Of a stretch of 64,000 bases of DNA, positions 26,392 to 35,767 are shown one piece after another. A model generated the notes under the pieces. That model saw nothing but the letters and a program-made list of their open reading frames with translations. It had not been told where the DNA came from and did not search any database. Position numbers and translations under genes: made by a program. The stretch is from positions 1-64,000 of the forward strand of contig CACDYK010000007.1 of assembly GCA_902556905.1 (NCBI GenBank). The letters are read 5' to 3'. Each line of letters starts with the position of its first letter. Position 1 is the stretch's first letter. The stretch comes from an uncultured Pelagibacteraceae bacterium (lineage in GTDB: Bacteria > Pseudomonadota > Alphaproteobacteria > Pelagibacterales > Pelagibacteraceae).

Positions 26392-26660
26392 TTTTTTCTT
26401 TTTTCTAATTCCTGCATCACTTCTTCGATTTTTACATCATTGGCTTCCAGGTACATTAATAAATGATAAAATACATCTGCTGCTTCATGTATTTTATTTG
26501 TATCTTCCTCTATAGCTTCAATTAATTCATCAACTTCTTCTAAAACCTTTGCTTTACTTAACGCTTTATCTGTAAGTAACTTATTTGTATAAGATCCATC
26601 TACAGGTGCCGATTTTCTTTCTCGTGCAAGTTTTATTAAATTTTCTAATGTATTAAGCAT
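26388..26660 (-). CDS. hisE: Phosphoribosyl-ATP pyrophosphatase HisE
   Basis: A 90-residue all-helical MazG-like enzyme, removing pyrophosphate from PR-ATP in step 2 of histidine synthesis. Family pattern: GSYTNKLLTDKALSKAKVLE, the acidic metal site EEVDELIEAI, and EAADVFYHLLMYLE. Directly downstream of hisF by one base. Confidence 0.95.
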   Translation of the reverse strand: MLNTLENLIKLARERKSAPVDGSYTNKLLTDKALSKAKVLEEVDELIEAIEEDTNKIHEAADVFYHLLMYLEANDVKIEEVMQELEKRKK

Positions 26661-26661
26661 G

Positions 26662-27417
26662 TTAAATTCTAACAGGAATCCCCTTTAAATCCAAATATTC
26701 CTTAGCCTCTTTGACTGAATATTTTCCATAGTGAAATATAGATGCAGCTAAAACGGCACTCGCGTTTCCTAATTTTATTCCCTCTACTAAATGATCAAGA
26801 TTACCAACTCCTCCAGAGGCAATAACAGGAATATTTACTTTAGAGGATATCTTTGACATTAGTTCAATATCGTAACCAACCTGAGTGCCATCTCTATCCA
26901 TCGAGGTTACTAGCAGTTCTCCTGCCCCACAATTTTCCATTTTTTTTGCAAATTCTATTGCATCAATCCCTGTATTATTTCTTCCACCATGGGTAAAAAT
27001 TTCCCAATTATCAGAATTTTTTTTGGCATCAATTGCGACAACAATGCATTGTGAACCAAATTTCTTAGAACTTTCTACTACTACTTCAAAGTTTTGGACT
27101 GCAGCGGTATTTATTGACACCTTATCTGCACCACAGTTTAATAGCTTATTAATATCATCAACGCTTCTAATTCCTCCTCCAACAGTTAAAGGAACAAAGC
27201 ATTTCTTAGAAGTTTTCTCTACCACATCATAAATGGTATTTCTATTTTCATTTGAAGCAGTGATATCTAAAAAACAAATTTCATCTGCTCCACCATCAGA
27301 ATAAATTTGAGCTTGTTCAACTGGATCTCCAGCATCCTTTAAATCTATAAAATTAATACCTTTAACAACACGACCATTTTTAACATCTAAACAAGGTATA
27401 ATTCTATTTTTAAGCAT
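26662..27417 (-). CDS. hisF: Imidazole glycerol phosphate synthase cyclase subunit HisF
   Basis: A 251-residue TIM barrel. The N-terminus [17 protein letters not shown] carries the first catalytic Asp, and [18 protein letters not shown] with the second Asp, [13 protein letters not shown] and [11 protein letters not shown] follow. With HisH it forms imidazole glycerol phosphate and AICAR, the latter being a PurH substrate. It overlaps hisA by 8 bases. Confidence 0.98.
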   Translation of the reverse strand: MLKNRIIPCLDVKNGRVVKGINFIDLKDAGDPVEQAQIYSDGGADEICFLDITASNENRNTIYDVVEKTSKKCFVPLTVGGGIRSVDDINKLLNCGADKVSINTAAVQNFEVVVESSKKFGSQCIVVAIDAKKNSDNWEIFTHGGRNNTGIDAIEFAKKMENCGAGELLVTSMDRDGTQVGYDIELMSKISSKVNIPVIASGGVGNLDHLVEGIKLGNASAVLAASIFHYGKYSVKEAKEYLDLKGIPVRI

Positions 27418-28135
27418 CTAATTCCTTGACCAACTCTTCTAGCTTAATATCACCATCATATATAGCTTTCCCGACTATTATACCTTCTACATTATTATTA
27501 TTTAATTCCTTGGCTTTTTTAATATCAAAAATTGATGAAACTCCACCAGATATAATTACTGGACAATTAGATACATTAGCAACCTTTGCTGTTTCTTGGA
27601 AATTAGGACTTTGCTTCATTCCGTCTCTATTAATATCAGTATAAATTAATCTACTCGCACCATAATCATTCACTTCTTTCAAGTAATCTATAGTTAATTG
27701 ATTAGAATTTTCTTTCCAGCCAGACACTGATAAGTATCCACCTTTAGCATCTAAACCTAAAGCAATTTTATTTGGGAATTTTTCACAAGCTTCTTTTAAA
27801 AAATTTTTATCTTTTATAGCAGCACTTCCCAAAATAACTTTTTCAACACCAATATCTGTATATTGTTGAATACTATCAATAGTTCTAACTCCACCTCCCA
27901 CTTCAATTTTTAAGTCAAGTTTTTTAACTATTTTTTTTATAATATCCAAATTAACTGTCTCTCCAGTCAAAGCTCCATCTAAGTCAACTATGTGTAAATT
28001 TTTAAAACCATGATCTTTATATTTGCCCGCTTGATCTAATGGGGACATTTCATATTCAGTTTTATTATCAAAATCTCCTTTAATTAATCTGACACATTTT
28101 TTGTCTTTAATATCTATTGCAGGTAATATTTTCAC
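27410..28135 (-). CDS. hisA: ProFAR isomerase HisA
   Basis: A 241-residue TIM barrel isomerase in histidine synthesis. It starts at GTG (28133-28135), as [20 protein letters not shown] must be near the N-terminus and no ATG precedes it. Later motifs: [28 protein letters not shown] and [10 protein letters not shown]. Two bases separate it from hisH. Confidence 0.97.
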   Translation of the reverse strand: MKILPAIDIKDKKCVRLIKGDFDNKTEYEMSPLDQAGKYKDHGFKNLHIVDLDGALTGETVNLDIIKKIVKKLDLKIEVGGGVRTIDSIQQYTDIGVEKVILGSAAIKDKNFLKEACEKFPNKIALGLDAKGGYLSVSGWKENSNQLTIDYLKEVNDYGASRLIYTDINRDGMKQSPNFQETAKVANVSNCPVIISGGVSSIFDIKKAKELNNNNVEGIIVGKAIYDGDIKLEELVKELDA

Positions 28136-28137
28136 AA

Positions 28138-28764
28138 TTAAAGCCTTATAAAATTATCAATTATTTTAAGTCCAATTTTATCACTCTTTTCAGGATGAAA
28201 TTGGGTTCCAAAAATATTTTCTTTTTCAACAGCACAAACAATATTTGATGAATAATCTATTGTTGCTGAGATTACATTTTTATTTTCTGGAATAAATTCA
28301 TAGCTATGAACAAAATACATGTGAGAGTTATTTTTAATATCTTTAAAAATCTTACTATCTTTAACAATATTAATTTCGTTCCAACCAATGTGTGGAAGTT
28401 TGTATTTATTATTTTGATTATTTATTCTTGATACTTTCCCCGAAATCCAACCAAGCCCTTTAGTTTCTTTTTCTTCATAACCAATGTCAGCAAACATCTG
28501 TAAACCAACACAAATTCCAAGCAGTGGTTTTTTATCATTAAGTACAAAATCGCTTAAAGTATCAACTAAGCCATTTAAACTGTTTAAAGCGTCAACACAG
28601 CTCTTAAACGAGCCCTGACCTGGCAACACCACCTTATCACTTGATTTGATCTTATTTAAATCTGAAGTTACTTCTATATTAACTTTATCTTTAGCAACTT
28701 CCTTAAAAGAGTTAATAACAGAGCTTATATTTCCTGAATTATAATCAACGATCGTGACATTCAT
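28138..28764 (-). CDS. hisH: Imidazole glycerol phosphate synthase glutaminase subunit HisH
   Basis: A 208-residue class I glutamine amidotransferase supplying ammonia to HisF. The nucleophile Cys lies in PLLGICVGLQMFA, the His/Glu pair in TQFHPEKSDKIG, and the N-terminus is VTIVDYNSGN. Lies 5 bases downstream of hisB. Confidence 0.97.
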   Translation of the reverse strand: MNVTIVDYNSGNISSVINSFKEVAKDKVNIEVTSDLNKIKSSDKVVLPGQGSFKSCVDALNSLNGLVDTLSDFVLNDKKPLLGICVGLQMFADIGYEEKETKGLGWISGKVSRINNQNNKYKLPHIGWNEINIVKDSKIFKDIKNNSHMYFVHSYEFIPENKNVISATIDYSSNIVCAVEKENIFGTQFHPEKSDKIGLKIIDNFIRL

Positions 28765-28769
28765 TAAAC

Positions 28770-29360
28770 TTATAGTGAGCCTTTAGTGGATGGGATGCTT
28801 TTCTTACTTCTAGGATCCATCTCTAATGCTTCTCTCAGTGATCTTGCTAAAGCTTTATAACAAGACTCAATAATGTGGTGACTATTGTCTCCATAAATAT
28901 TTTCAACATGCATAGTAATTCCAGCAGATTGTGAAAAAGCTTGGAACCATTCTTTGAATAGTTCTGTGTCCATCTCACCAAGTTTCTCGACTTTTAATTT
29001 TACTTTCCAAATTAAATAAGGTCTATTTGAAACATCAATTGCAACTCTAGTTAAAGTTTCATCCATTGGAATAACTCTGTGGGCATATCGTTTAATACCA
29101 ACAAATTTTTTTGCTGCTTTTTTTAAAGCTTCCCCAATCGCAATTCCTGTATCTTCGGTTGTGTGATGAAGGTCAATATGGGTGTCACCTTTTGCTTTGA
29201 CTTTTAAATCAATAAGGGAATGCTTTGATAACTGTTCAAGCATATGATCTAAAAAACCAATTCCAGTATCAATTTTATATTGACCTTTTCCATCAATGTT
29301 GACTTCAACACTAATGTTGGTTTCTTTGGTTTTTCGAGATACTTTTCCTTTTCTTGCCAT
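28770..29360 (-). CDS. hisB: Imidazoleglycerol-phosphate dehydratase HisB
   Basis: A 196-residue monofunctional dehydratase (no phosphatase domain). Metal-binding His clusters are visible in [24 protein letters not shown] and [10 protein letters not shown]. It is the first gene of hisB-H-A-F-E-HIT-GNAT and divergent from hslV, the usual alphaproteobacterial arrangement. The promoter must lie within 29361-29449. Confidence 0.98.
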   Translation of the reverse strand: MARKGKVSRKTKETNISVEVNIDGKGQYKIDTGIGFLDHMLEQLSKHSLIDLKVKAKGDTHIDLHHTTEDTGIAIGEALKKAAKKFVGIKRYAHRVIPMDETLTRVAIDVSNRPYLIWKVKLKVEKLGEMDTELFKEWFQAFSQSAGITMHVENIYGDNSHHIIESCYKALARSLREALEMDPRSKKSIPSTKGSL

Positions 29361-29414
29361 ATATTTTAAAGATATACATGCATAATCTCTCTATATCAAT
29401 ATCAGCAATCAACA

Positions 29415-29442
29415 CTTGAAGAATAAAAAATAGTTACCATTT
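29415..29442 (+). promoter_or_regulatory. Candidate sigma-32 (RpoH) promoter of hslVU
   Basis: CTTGAAG at 29415-29421 and CCATTT at 29437-29442 match the heat-shock promoter elements CTTGAA and CCATNT, with 18 bases from CTTG to CCATTT, the family spacing. Only 7 bases separate CCATTT from the hslV ATG, so the transcript would begin at or very near the start codon. SAR11 genomes are known to keep a sigma-32 gene. Expression is not shown by sequence. Confidence 0.55.
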
Positions 29443-29449
29443 ATCAGTT

Positions 29450-29965
29450 ATGACAACGATTGTATTGGTAAGAAAAAATAATGAAGTAGTTGTGGCTGGA
29501 GATGGCCAAGTAAGTATGGGAAATACAGTGGTTAAAAGCACTGCTTCAAAAATTAGAAAAATTGAAAAAAGAGATGTGGTTGCAGGTTTCGCAGGATCAA
29601 CCGCAGATGCTCTTACATTATTTGAGAGACTTGAAGCCAAAATTGAAAAGCATGCAGGAAATTTATCAAGAGCTGCTGTTGAACTAGCAAAGGATTGGAG
29701 GACTGATAAATACTTAAGAAGATTAGAAGCGTTAATGGCTATAGGGGATAAAGATAATAGTTATATAATTTCTGGAACAGGAGATGTTTTAGAGCCAGAG
29801 GGTGATGTAATAGGAATAGGCTCAGGTGGAAATTACGCTTTAGCTGCTGGAAAAGTTTTAATGGAAACAGATAAAAGTGCAGAGGAAATTGCAAAAAAAG
29901 CAATCAAAGTTGCTTCCGAGATTTGTGTTTTTACAAATGATAAAATTAAAGTTTTAAAGATATAA
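29450..29965 (+). CDS. hslV: ATP-dependent protease subunit HslV
   Basis: A 171-residue proteasome-like peptidase. After Met removal the chain begins TTIVLVRK with the nucleophilic Thr, followed by [17 protein letters not shown] and [17 protein letters not shown]. It forms the HslUV heat-shock protease. Its stop overlaps the hslU ATG in TAATG. Confidence 0.98.
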   Translation: MTTIVLVRKNNEVVVAGDGQVSMGNTVVKSTASKIRKIEKRDVVAGFAGSTADALTLFERLEAKIEKHAGNLSRAAVELAKDWRTDKYLRRLEALMAIGDKDNSYIISGTGDVLEPEGDVIGIGSGGNYALAAGKVLMETDKSAEEIAKKAIKVASEICVFTNDKIKVLKI

Positions 29966-31338
29966 TGGAAAATTCAAACGTAACTCCTTTGGTACCCAAA
30001 GATAAAAACAATAAAGAAGAAAGTTCTCTAGTAAGTTCACTATCTCCTAGAGAAATAGTTTCTGAATTAGATAGATTTGTAGTTGGACAAAAAAAAGCTA
30101 AAAAAGCTGTTGCAGTTGCACTAAGAAACAGGTGGAGAAGACAAGCTCTAAAAGGTGAAATGAAAAATGAAGTTTTACCAAAAAATATTTTAATGATTGG
30201 ACCAACAGGAGTTGGGAAAACAGAAATTTCTAGAAGATTATCTAAACTTGCTGAAGCTCCTTTTGTAAAAGTTGAAGCAACAAGATTTACCGAAGTTGGA
30301 TATGTCGGAAGGGATGTTGAACAAATTGTAAGAGATCTAATTGAAATTGCTATCGGTATGGAAAAAGTAAAAATGAGAAAAGAAGTACATGCCCAAGCTC
30401 AAAAATCTGCTGAAGAGAAAGTCTTAGATGCTCTAGTTGGTAAAAAAGCAAGTTTAGCAACAAGAGAAAGTTTTAGAAAAAGATTAAGAAATGGTGATCT
30501 AGATGATAACGAAATAGAAATCGCTGTTAGTGATACTGGATCAAACAATACTTCTTTTGAAATTCCTGGAATGCCTGGTGCAAATGTTGGCATGATTAAC
30601 ATTGGTGAAATGATTGGAAAATCAATAGGTAACAAAGAAAAGAAGAAGAAGATGACCGTAAAAGAGTCTCATGAAATTTTAATTAATGATGAGTCTGATA
30701 AATTAATTGAACAAGATAAAATTATTAAAGCTGCAAAAATTTCAACAGAGAATAATGGTATAGTTTTTTTAGATGAGATTGATAAAATCTCAGCAAGAAC
30801 AGATCGTGTAGGTGGAGATGTATCTCGAGAAGGAGTTCAAAGAGATTTACTACCATTAATAGAGGGAACTACAGTTAATACAAAACATGGTCCAATTAAA
30901 ACTGATCATATTTTATTCATAGCATCAGGCGCGTTTCAACTTGCCAAACCATCAGATTTACTTCCTGAACTACAGGGAAGATTACCAATCAGAGTTGAAC
31001 TAGAAGCATTAACTAGTGATGATTTTAAAAGAATTTTAAGAGAGCCAGATTATAGTTTAATCAAACAATATGTTGCATTATTAAAAACTGAAAATGTAGA
31101 TCTTGAATTCTCTGATGATGGGATTGATACAATTGCGAATATTGCATCTGAAGTTAATGCTACTGTTGAAAACATAGGTGCAAGAAGACTGCATACAATA
31201 ATTGAAAAAATACTTGATGAAATTAGTTTTACAGCAACAGATAGATCAGGTGAAAAAATTATTATTAATAAAGAATATATTAATAATAATTTAGATAATT
31301 TAGTAAAAGATACAGATTTATCAAAATTTATCCTCTAA
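29965..31338 (+). CDS. hslU: HslUV ATPase subunit HslU
   Basis: A 457-residue AAA+ unfoldase. [17 protein letters not shown] at the start, Walker [10 protein letters not shown], the I-domain insertion (about residues 140-260), Walker [11 protein letters not shown], sensor RRLHTIIE, and the C-terminal LSKFIL that docks on HslV. Tail-to-tail with sulfotransferase copy 2. Confidence 0.98.
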   Translation: MENSNVTPLVPKDKNNKEESSLVSSLSPREIVSELDRFVVGQKKAKKAVAVALRNRWRRQALKGEMKNEVLPKNILMIGPTGVGKTEISRRLSKLAEAPFVKVEATRFTEVGYVGRDVEQIVRDLIEIAIGMEKVKMRKEVHAQAQKSAEEKVLDALVGKKASLATRESFRKRLRNGDLDDNEIEIAVSDTGSNNTSFEIPGMPGANVGMINIGEMIGKSIGNKEKKKKMTVKESHEILINDESDKLIEQDKIIKAAKISTENNGIVFLDEIDKISARTDRVGGDVSREGVQRDLLPLIEGTTVNTKHGPIKTDHILFIASGAFQLAKPSDLLPELQGRLPIRVELEALTSDDFKRILREPDYSLIKQYVALLKTENVDLEFSDDGIDTIANIASEVNATVENIGARRLHTIIEKILDEISFTATDRSGEKIIINKEYINNNLDNLVKDTDLSKFIL

Positions 31339-31341
31339 AAA

Positions 31342-32202
31342 TTATAAATAACCCAATTCTTCCATTTCTCTTTTGAGTGAAACTTCCAATTTTTCCTTTA
31401 TTGTAGCTGGCAAAGTCTCGGGGGTATTAACTTTAGGACCATATTTAAAAAAAACAATTTTTTTATTATTTTGAATGTTTACTGACTCTTGAAAGCCTTT
31501 GTTTTTTTCTAAATTTTGCATGTATTCAAAAGTTGTTGTTTTTAAAATATTTTTTAATTTTTTTTCATCAATTGAAATTTTTGTTTTTGCTAATTTATGT
31601 ACAAATTTAAGGATAGACAAAAAGACTTTTTCTTTATTATTTATTAAATCCTCATATTTTATAAGAAGATAACGATCAAATTTCTTAAATACTTTCCAGG
31701 ACTCGTAATTTAATGACCAGGAGTTCATATGAGTTATTACTTTATCTACATCATTAGTTGAATTTTTAATCCCCCCTAATGTTGCTCCATATTCCAACAT
31801 TCTATTTGATGCCCTCTCTAATGTCATTTGATTGTGATTAGCATATGATTTTACAACACTTCTTGGGTCACGAACCATATATATTACACCTAAAGAATTC
31901 TTTAAATTGGTAAATTGATGACCGTTAATATCTGAAAGTCCACTGTGAGTTTTAATAAATCTTACTGAGTTTTTATCTTTTTTATTAATTTTGTTTTGTA
32001 CATTTATATAATTTTTAACAATTTCAATCTGATCAGAAATGTTAACTCCATAATTTTCAAAAAGTTTTAAATCTGGAAATTGGTTTATTTTTTTAATAGT
32101 ATCAAAATTGAATTTTCCATCCTCAGTAAAAAAATATGCTGAAAGCATTGATCTTAACAATGTGTTTCCACTTTTAGGATAGGATGCTAACCAAATAATC
32201 AT
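31342..32202 (-). CDS. Sulfotransferase domain protein (copy 2 of 4)
   Basis: A 286-residue PAPS-type sulfotransferase with SYPKSGNTLLR, FIKTHSGLS (catalytic His) and MVRDPRSVVKS. The C-terminal motif is weakened: KYGPKVNTPETLP lacks the Trp kept in the other copies, so PAPS binding may be altered. It is very similar to copy 3 (both continue LASYPKSGNT and KINQFP or NIKQFP) and 5 bases apart from it, indicating a tandem duplication. It lies between hslU and smr, where related genomes usually have no such gene. Confidence 0.88.
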   Translation of the reverse strand: MIIWLASYPKSGNTLLRSMLSAYFFTEDGKFNFDTIKKINQFPDLKLFENYGVNISDQIEIVKNYINVQNKINKKDKNSVRFIKTHSGLSDINGHQFTNLKNSLGVIYMVRDPRSVVKSYANHNQMTLERASNRMLEYGATLGGIKNSTNDVDKVITHMNSWSLNYESWKVFKKFDRYLLIKYEDLINNKEKVFLSILKFVHKLAKTKISIDEKKLKNILKTTTFEYMQNLEKNKGFQESVNIQNNKKIVFFKYGPKVNTPETLPATIKEKLEVSLKREMEELGYL

Positions 32203-32207
32203 TAAAA

Positions 32208-33062
32208 TTACAAATATTCCAATTCTTTCATTTCTTTTTTAAAAGCTTTTTCTATTTTTTTTACTATTTCTAAGTCTAATAATTTTTTCCATTCATTTTT
32301 CGGTCCCAGATTAAAGAAAGGTATTTTTTCTTTTGTTACTATGTTAATTCGTGCCTCCTCAAATCCCTTTTCTTTTTCTAAATTCTTCATATTTTCAAAG
32401 TTAGTTGATAGAATAACATTTTTTATTTTGGTCTCATCAATTTCAAGGTTAATATTTCTAAGTTTATAAATAAATTTTAAAATTTTTTTTAAATTTTCCT
32501 CTTTATTGAAAATTAAATCTTCGTATTTAATTAGTAAATATTTCCTATTAGACTTAAATGACTTCCAGCTATTAAAGTTACCACTCCATGTACCTGTATA
32601 AGTTTTCATTATTTCTTCTATTTTATTGCTATTTGACACTCCACCTATATATGGCGATTGAGTCAGGTGATCTGTGGCTTTAGTTATTGAGATATCTAAA
32701 AAATTTGCCAGCGAAGTAACAACATTTCTAGGATCTCTAACAATATAAATTACTCCAAGAGTATTATTTAAATCAGTAAAGCCACTGCCTTCAATATTAA
32801 AAAGATAACTATGTGTTTTCAAAAATTGAGTTGAATTTTTTTGATTGATAGATTCTTGAACTTTAATGTAATTTTTAATTAACTCTTTTTCATTTTTTAT
32901 ATCAAAACCAAGTGATTCGAATAAAGGTGCATGAGGAAACTGTTTTATATTTTTTATTAAATCAAAATTAAAAATTCCATCTTTAGAAAAAAAGTATGAA
33001 GCCAACATCGATCTAACTAGGGTGTTTCCACTTTTTGGATACGAGGCTAACCAAACAAACAT
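32208..33062 (-). CDS. Sulfotransferase domain protein (copy 3 of 4)
   Basis: A 284-residue PAPS-type sulfotransferase: SYPKSGNTLVR near the N-terminus, FLKTHSYLF with the catalytic His, IVRDPRNVVTS for the 3' phosphate, and FFNLGPKNEWKKLL near the end. It is the tandem partner of copy 2 and keeps the complete motif set. The acceptor is unknown; cell-surface glycans or small metabolites are the usual candidates for the family. Confidence 0.9.
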   Translation of the reverse strand: MFVWLASYPKSGNTLVRSMLASYFFSKDGIFNFDLIKNIKQFPHAPLFESLGFDIKNEKELIKNYIKVQESINQKNSTQFLKTHSYLFNIEGSGFTDLNNTLGVIYIVRDPRNVVTSLANFLDISITKATDHLTQSPYIGGVSNSNKIEEIMKTYTGTWSGNFNSWKSFKSNRKYLLIKYEDLIFNKEENLKKILKFIYKLRNINLEIDETKIKNVILSTNFENMKNLEKEKGFEEARINIVTKEKIPFFNLGPKNEWKKLLDLEIVKKIEKAFKKEMKELEYL

Positions 33063-33072
33063 AAAAAAAATA

Positions 33073-33615
33073 TTATTTATCTAGATATATAGTTTTTTTT
33101 TCTTTAATCATCTTATTTTTAAGAAAAATATAAAAAGCTCCACTTCCACCATCCTCTATTTTAGCATCTGTAGTTTCAATAATAAGCTCTGTAAGGCTTT
33201 TATTATTTTCAATAAACTCAGGTACTGAATATTTTAGTAAACTCAAATCTTTTGAACGGTAGGGATTTTCAATATTACTAGACCTTAGTCCTTTGCCTGT
33301 AATCACTATTATTTTAGTCACATTTTCATCAAAACTTTTTTGAATAAATTGTTCTATAGCATTATTTGCTTCTTCAATCGTGTAACCATGAAGGTCTATT
33401 TTTTTGATCTTCTCATATCTTACTTTTTTTTTATGAACAAAATCTTTATCGTAAATTTTCTGTTTATTGTTTAAGAAATTTTCCCAGTCCTGCTTATCTT
33501 TATTAAGAATTTTTATATCTTTTTTATTTATATAATTTTTATTAAGATTTTTTTTTTTGTTATTTAGGAAATTTTCCCAATCTTTTTTATCTTTGTCTGA
33601 GATTTTATTTATCAA
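33073..33615 (-). CDS. Smr/MutS2-domain protein with duplicated N-terminal motif
   Basis: A 180-residue protein. The Smr domain covers about residues 72-175 with IDLHGYTIEEANNAIEQF and ITGKGLRSS, as in MutS2-type nucleases. The N-terminal 60 residues repeat one unit twice: DKDKKDWENFLNNKKKN (residues 7-23) and NKDKQDWENFLNNKQKI (39-55). No ATG precedes the repeats; the frame opens with TTG immediately after the stop of the upstream gene, so TTG (33613-33615) is the likely start. Activity on nucleic acid is inferred from the family. Confidence 0.85.
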   Translation of the reverse strand: MINKISDKDKKDWENFLNNKKKNLNKNYINKKDIKILNKDKQDWENFLNNKQKIYDKDFVHKKKVRYEKIKKIDLHGYTIEEANNAIEQFIQKSFDENVTKIIVITGKGLRSSNIENPYRSKDLSLLKYSVPEFIENNKSLTELIIETTDAKIEDGGSGAFYIFLKNKMIKEKKTIYLDK

Positions 33616-34212
33616 TTAAGTTAAGGTACTAACTAATTGCCAATTAGGGTTAATAGAAGTAGTATCTCTTGAAAAAACCCAGGTATCATATATTTTTTTG
33701 ATTTTTACAGGATCACCAGATATGATTTTTTTATTTTTATCTTTTATACAAGTTATTACTTCGGCTATGAAATCTACTGTCACATTTAAAATTTGATCTA
33801 CTTTTTTATGTTCTTTAATAACTGCTGAATTTATACCTATAAAAGTAATTTCAGCATAATGTCCTTTCAAACTTCTTTCCTTTAATGCTTCATTAAACTG
33901 ATTATAAATATCGTTATTAAGCAAAGGTTTACTTGTAGTTATTTTGTTATCATTGTCGCTAAAATCAGTAATTATAGTCTCATAAGCAATTTTTGCACCT
34001 TTTAAAAACTCTTTCTGCGCTTTATCATCAAAGTTATCATTAGTTTTAACTGCTTGTTTAACAATTTCTTTTTTTAAAATCTTATCAAATTGAGCAGTTG
34101 TTTTTCCCTCAAATCCACTTCTTTTTCCGAGTATTCCTCTTAATCTTAAAAAAATAAAGCCAGCAATCATTGCTAGAAGAATTATATCGATATATTCAAA
34201 GCTGTAACTCAT
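33616..34212 (-). CDS. Tim44-domain inner-membrane adaptor protein
   Basis: A 198-residue protein with an N-terminal membrane helix (about residues 8-24), a charged linker GKRSGFEGKTTAQFDKI, and a C-terminal Tim44-like domain (about residues 60-198) ending DPVKIKKIYDTWVFSRDTTS and PNWQLVST. In alphaproteobacteria this gene lies next to fxsA and secB and is proposed to be the ancestor of mitochondrial Tim44 (TimA). The stop codon abuts the smr start. Confidence 0.87.
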   Translation of the reverse strand: MSYSFEYIDIILLAMIAGFIFLRLRGILGKRSGFEGKTTAQFDKILKKEIVKQAVKTNDNFDDKAQKEFLKGAKIAYETIITDFSDNDNKITTSKPLLNNDIYNQFNEALKERSLKGHYAEITFIGINSAVIKEHKKVDQILNVTVDFIAEVITCIKDKNKKIISGDPVKIKKIYDTWVFSRDTTSINPNWQLVSTLT

Positions 34213-34270
34213 ACTTCTATACTAATTACTATGTTGATTAATTTCAACTAGCAATTTAGATTGCAGACAA

Positions 34271-34702
34271 ATGAACTCAGTTTTATTATTAGTAATTTTA
34301 ATTCCTGCTATTGAAATATTTCTTTTTATAAAAATTGGTTCACAAATTGGTGCAATTACTACAATTTTGCTAATATTCACTACAGCAGTCGTTGGGGTTT
34401 ACTATGCCAAATATGAGGGCTTAAACACTCTAAAATCTGGCTTCGCACAAATAAGCAAAAATAAAGCACCAACATATGAAATGATTTCAGGGGCTGCAAT
34501 TGCTTTTGCTGCTCTTCTTTTGATAATTCCTGGTTTTGCCACAGATATTCTTGGATTTTTAATAATATTTCCTGCTACTAGAAATTTATTTTTAGAAAAG
34601 TTTTTTAGTAAATTTAAAAACAGAGAAAAAGTAAATAAAAAAAATAATTTTATTGATGGAGACTTTGAGGATATAGAAGATGAAGATGACAGAAAAATAT
34701 AA
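34271..34702 (+). CDS. fxsA: FxsA family membrane protein
   Basis: A 143-residue inner-membrane protein with three or four helices. Family segments: IPAIEIFLFIKIGSQIG, TAVVGVYYAKYEGL, LIIPGFATDILGFLIIFP. FxsA in E. coli affects F-plasmid exclusion of phage T7, but its general role is unknown. Its 3' end overlaps secB by 17-23 bases. Confidence 0.92.
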   Translation: MNSVLLLVILIPAIEIFLFIKIGSQIGAITTILLIFTTAVVGVYYAKYEGLNTLKSGFAQISKNKAPTYEMISGAAIAFAALLLIIPGFATDILGFLIIFPATRNLFLEKFFSKFKNREKVNKKNNFIDGDFEDIEDEDDRKI

Positions 34703-35108
34703 AATTTTAGGCAAGTACATAAAGGATATGTCCAGTGAGACTCCCGATGTCGAAACTTATATCTTTGTAAGAGATTATATTTCAAAATATCAACTTAATA
34801 TTGATATAAATTCTAAAGTGTTAAAAAAAAAAATGATTGAAATTAATACAATTTTAAAATTTGAAGATAAGCAAGAAAACAAAAAAAAATCTTATTTTGA
34901 AATTAATTATTCTACTATTGTAGAGATAAATGATGAAATTAAAGAAAAAAAAGATCTTGAAAAAATAATACTGTGCGATGTTCAAATTGAAATTTATCCT
35001 GAACTGGAAAAATCATTTTTAAATTTACTGCACAATTCTGGATACCCAGATGTTAAATTTGAAAAAAAGGTTGATTTTGAACAACTTTACAATCAAAGAT
35101 TAAATTAA
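34686..35108 (+). CDS. secB: Protein-export chaperone SecB
   Basis: About 140 residues from the ATG at 34686 (MTEKYKILGKYIKDMS); an ATG two codons earlier at 34680 is possible. SecB features: YIKDMSSETPDVETY, and the C-terminal NLLHNSGYPDVKFEKKVDFEQLY. It keeps preproteins unfolded for SecA. It is rather divergent, lacking the usual central Pro/Gly-rich segment. It shares its stop palindrome TTAA with dnaQ. Confidence 0.85.
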   Translation: MTEKYKILGKYIKDMSSETPDVETYIFVRDYISKYQLNIDINSKVLKKKMIEINTILKFEDKQENKKKSYFEINYSTIVEINDEIKEKKDLEKIILCDVQIEIYPELEKSFLNLLHNSGYPDVKFEKKVDFEQLYNQRLN

Positions 35109-35767
35109 AAAAAATTCTTTTTAAGATTATTTTTTAGGTATTCTTTATGTTTTTTTAACTCTTCGATAGTTGGTTGGATTACTTTTTTAAAATAATCAAT
35201 GTTAACATTATTTTTTTGATTAATCTTTTCCTCTTCACTTTGAAAATTTAATGTTGGTTCTTTTTGATCTATCAAATTAATATAAACTTTGGCTAGTAAA
35301 TCACAGTCAATTAGTGCTGTGTGTTGAGTTCTTTTTGAATTATCAATCCTATATCTTTTACAAAGAGCATCTAAACTCACAGGAGATCCTGGAAATTTAT
35401 CTCTAGCTAAAATTAATGTATCAATAATGTCATTATCTATTTTTTTTTTTCCAAATATTGCTAATTCATTATTCAAATGACCCAAATCAAAATCAGCATT
35501 ATGAATAATAAGTCTTTTATCTTTAATAAATTCCAAAAAATGTTCGCCAATATCACAAAATTTTTTTTGTTTAGCTAAAAATTCATCTGTATATCCATGA
35601 ACTTCTAAGGCTTTTTCTGAAACTTTTCTCTCTGGATTTAAATAACAATGAAATCTATTTTTTGTTGGGATTAAATTTTCCAGTTCTATACAACCTATTT
35701 CAACAATCCTATGACCTTCTTTTGTTGATATACCTGTAGTTTCAGTATCTAATATTATTTCCTTCAT
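35105..35767 (-). CDS. dnaQ: DNA polymerase III epsilon subunit DnaQ
   Basis: A 220-residue 3'-5' proofreading exonuclease. Exo I is ILDTETTGIS at residues 5-14, Exo II HNADFDLGHLN, Exo III HTALIDCDLLAKVY. A C-terminal tail follows for binding the alpha subunit. Coordinated with coaE (adjacent, 0-base gap) in the leftward unit from ppsR. Confidence 0.96.
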   Translation of the reverse strand: MKEIILDTETTGISTKEGHRIVEIGCIELENLIPTKNRFHCYLNPERKVSEKALEVHGYTDEFLAKQKKFCDIGEHFLEFIKDKRLIIHNADFDLGHLNNELAIFGKKKIDNDIIDTLILARDKFPGSPVSLDALCKRYRIDNSKRTQHTALIDCDLLAKVYINLIDQKEPTLNFQSEEEKINQKNNVNIDYFKKVIQPTIEELKKHKEYLKNNLKKNFF

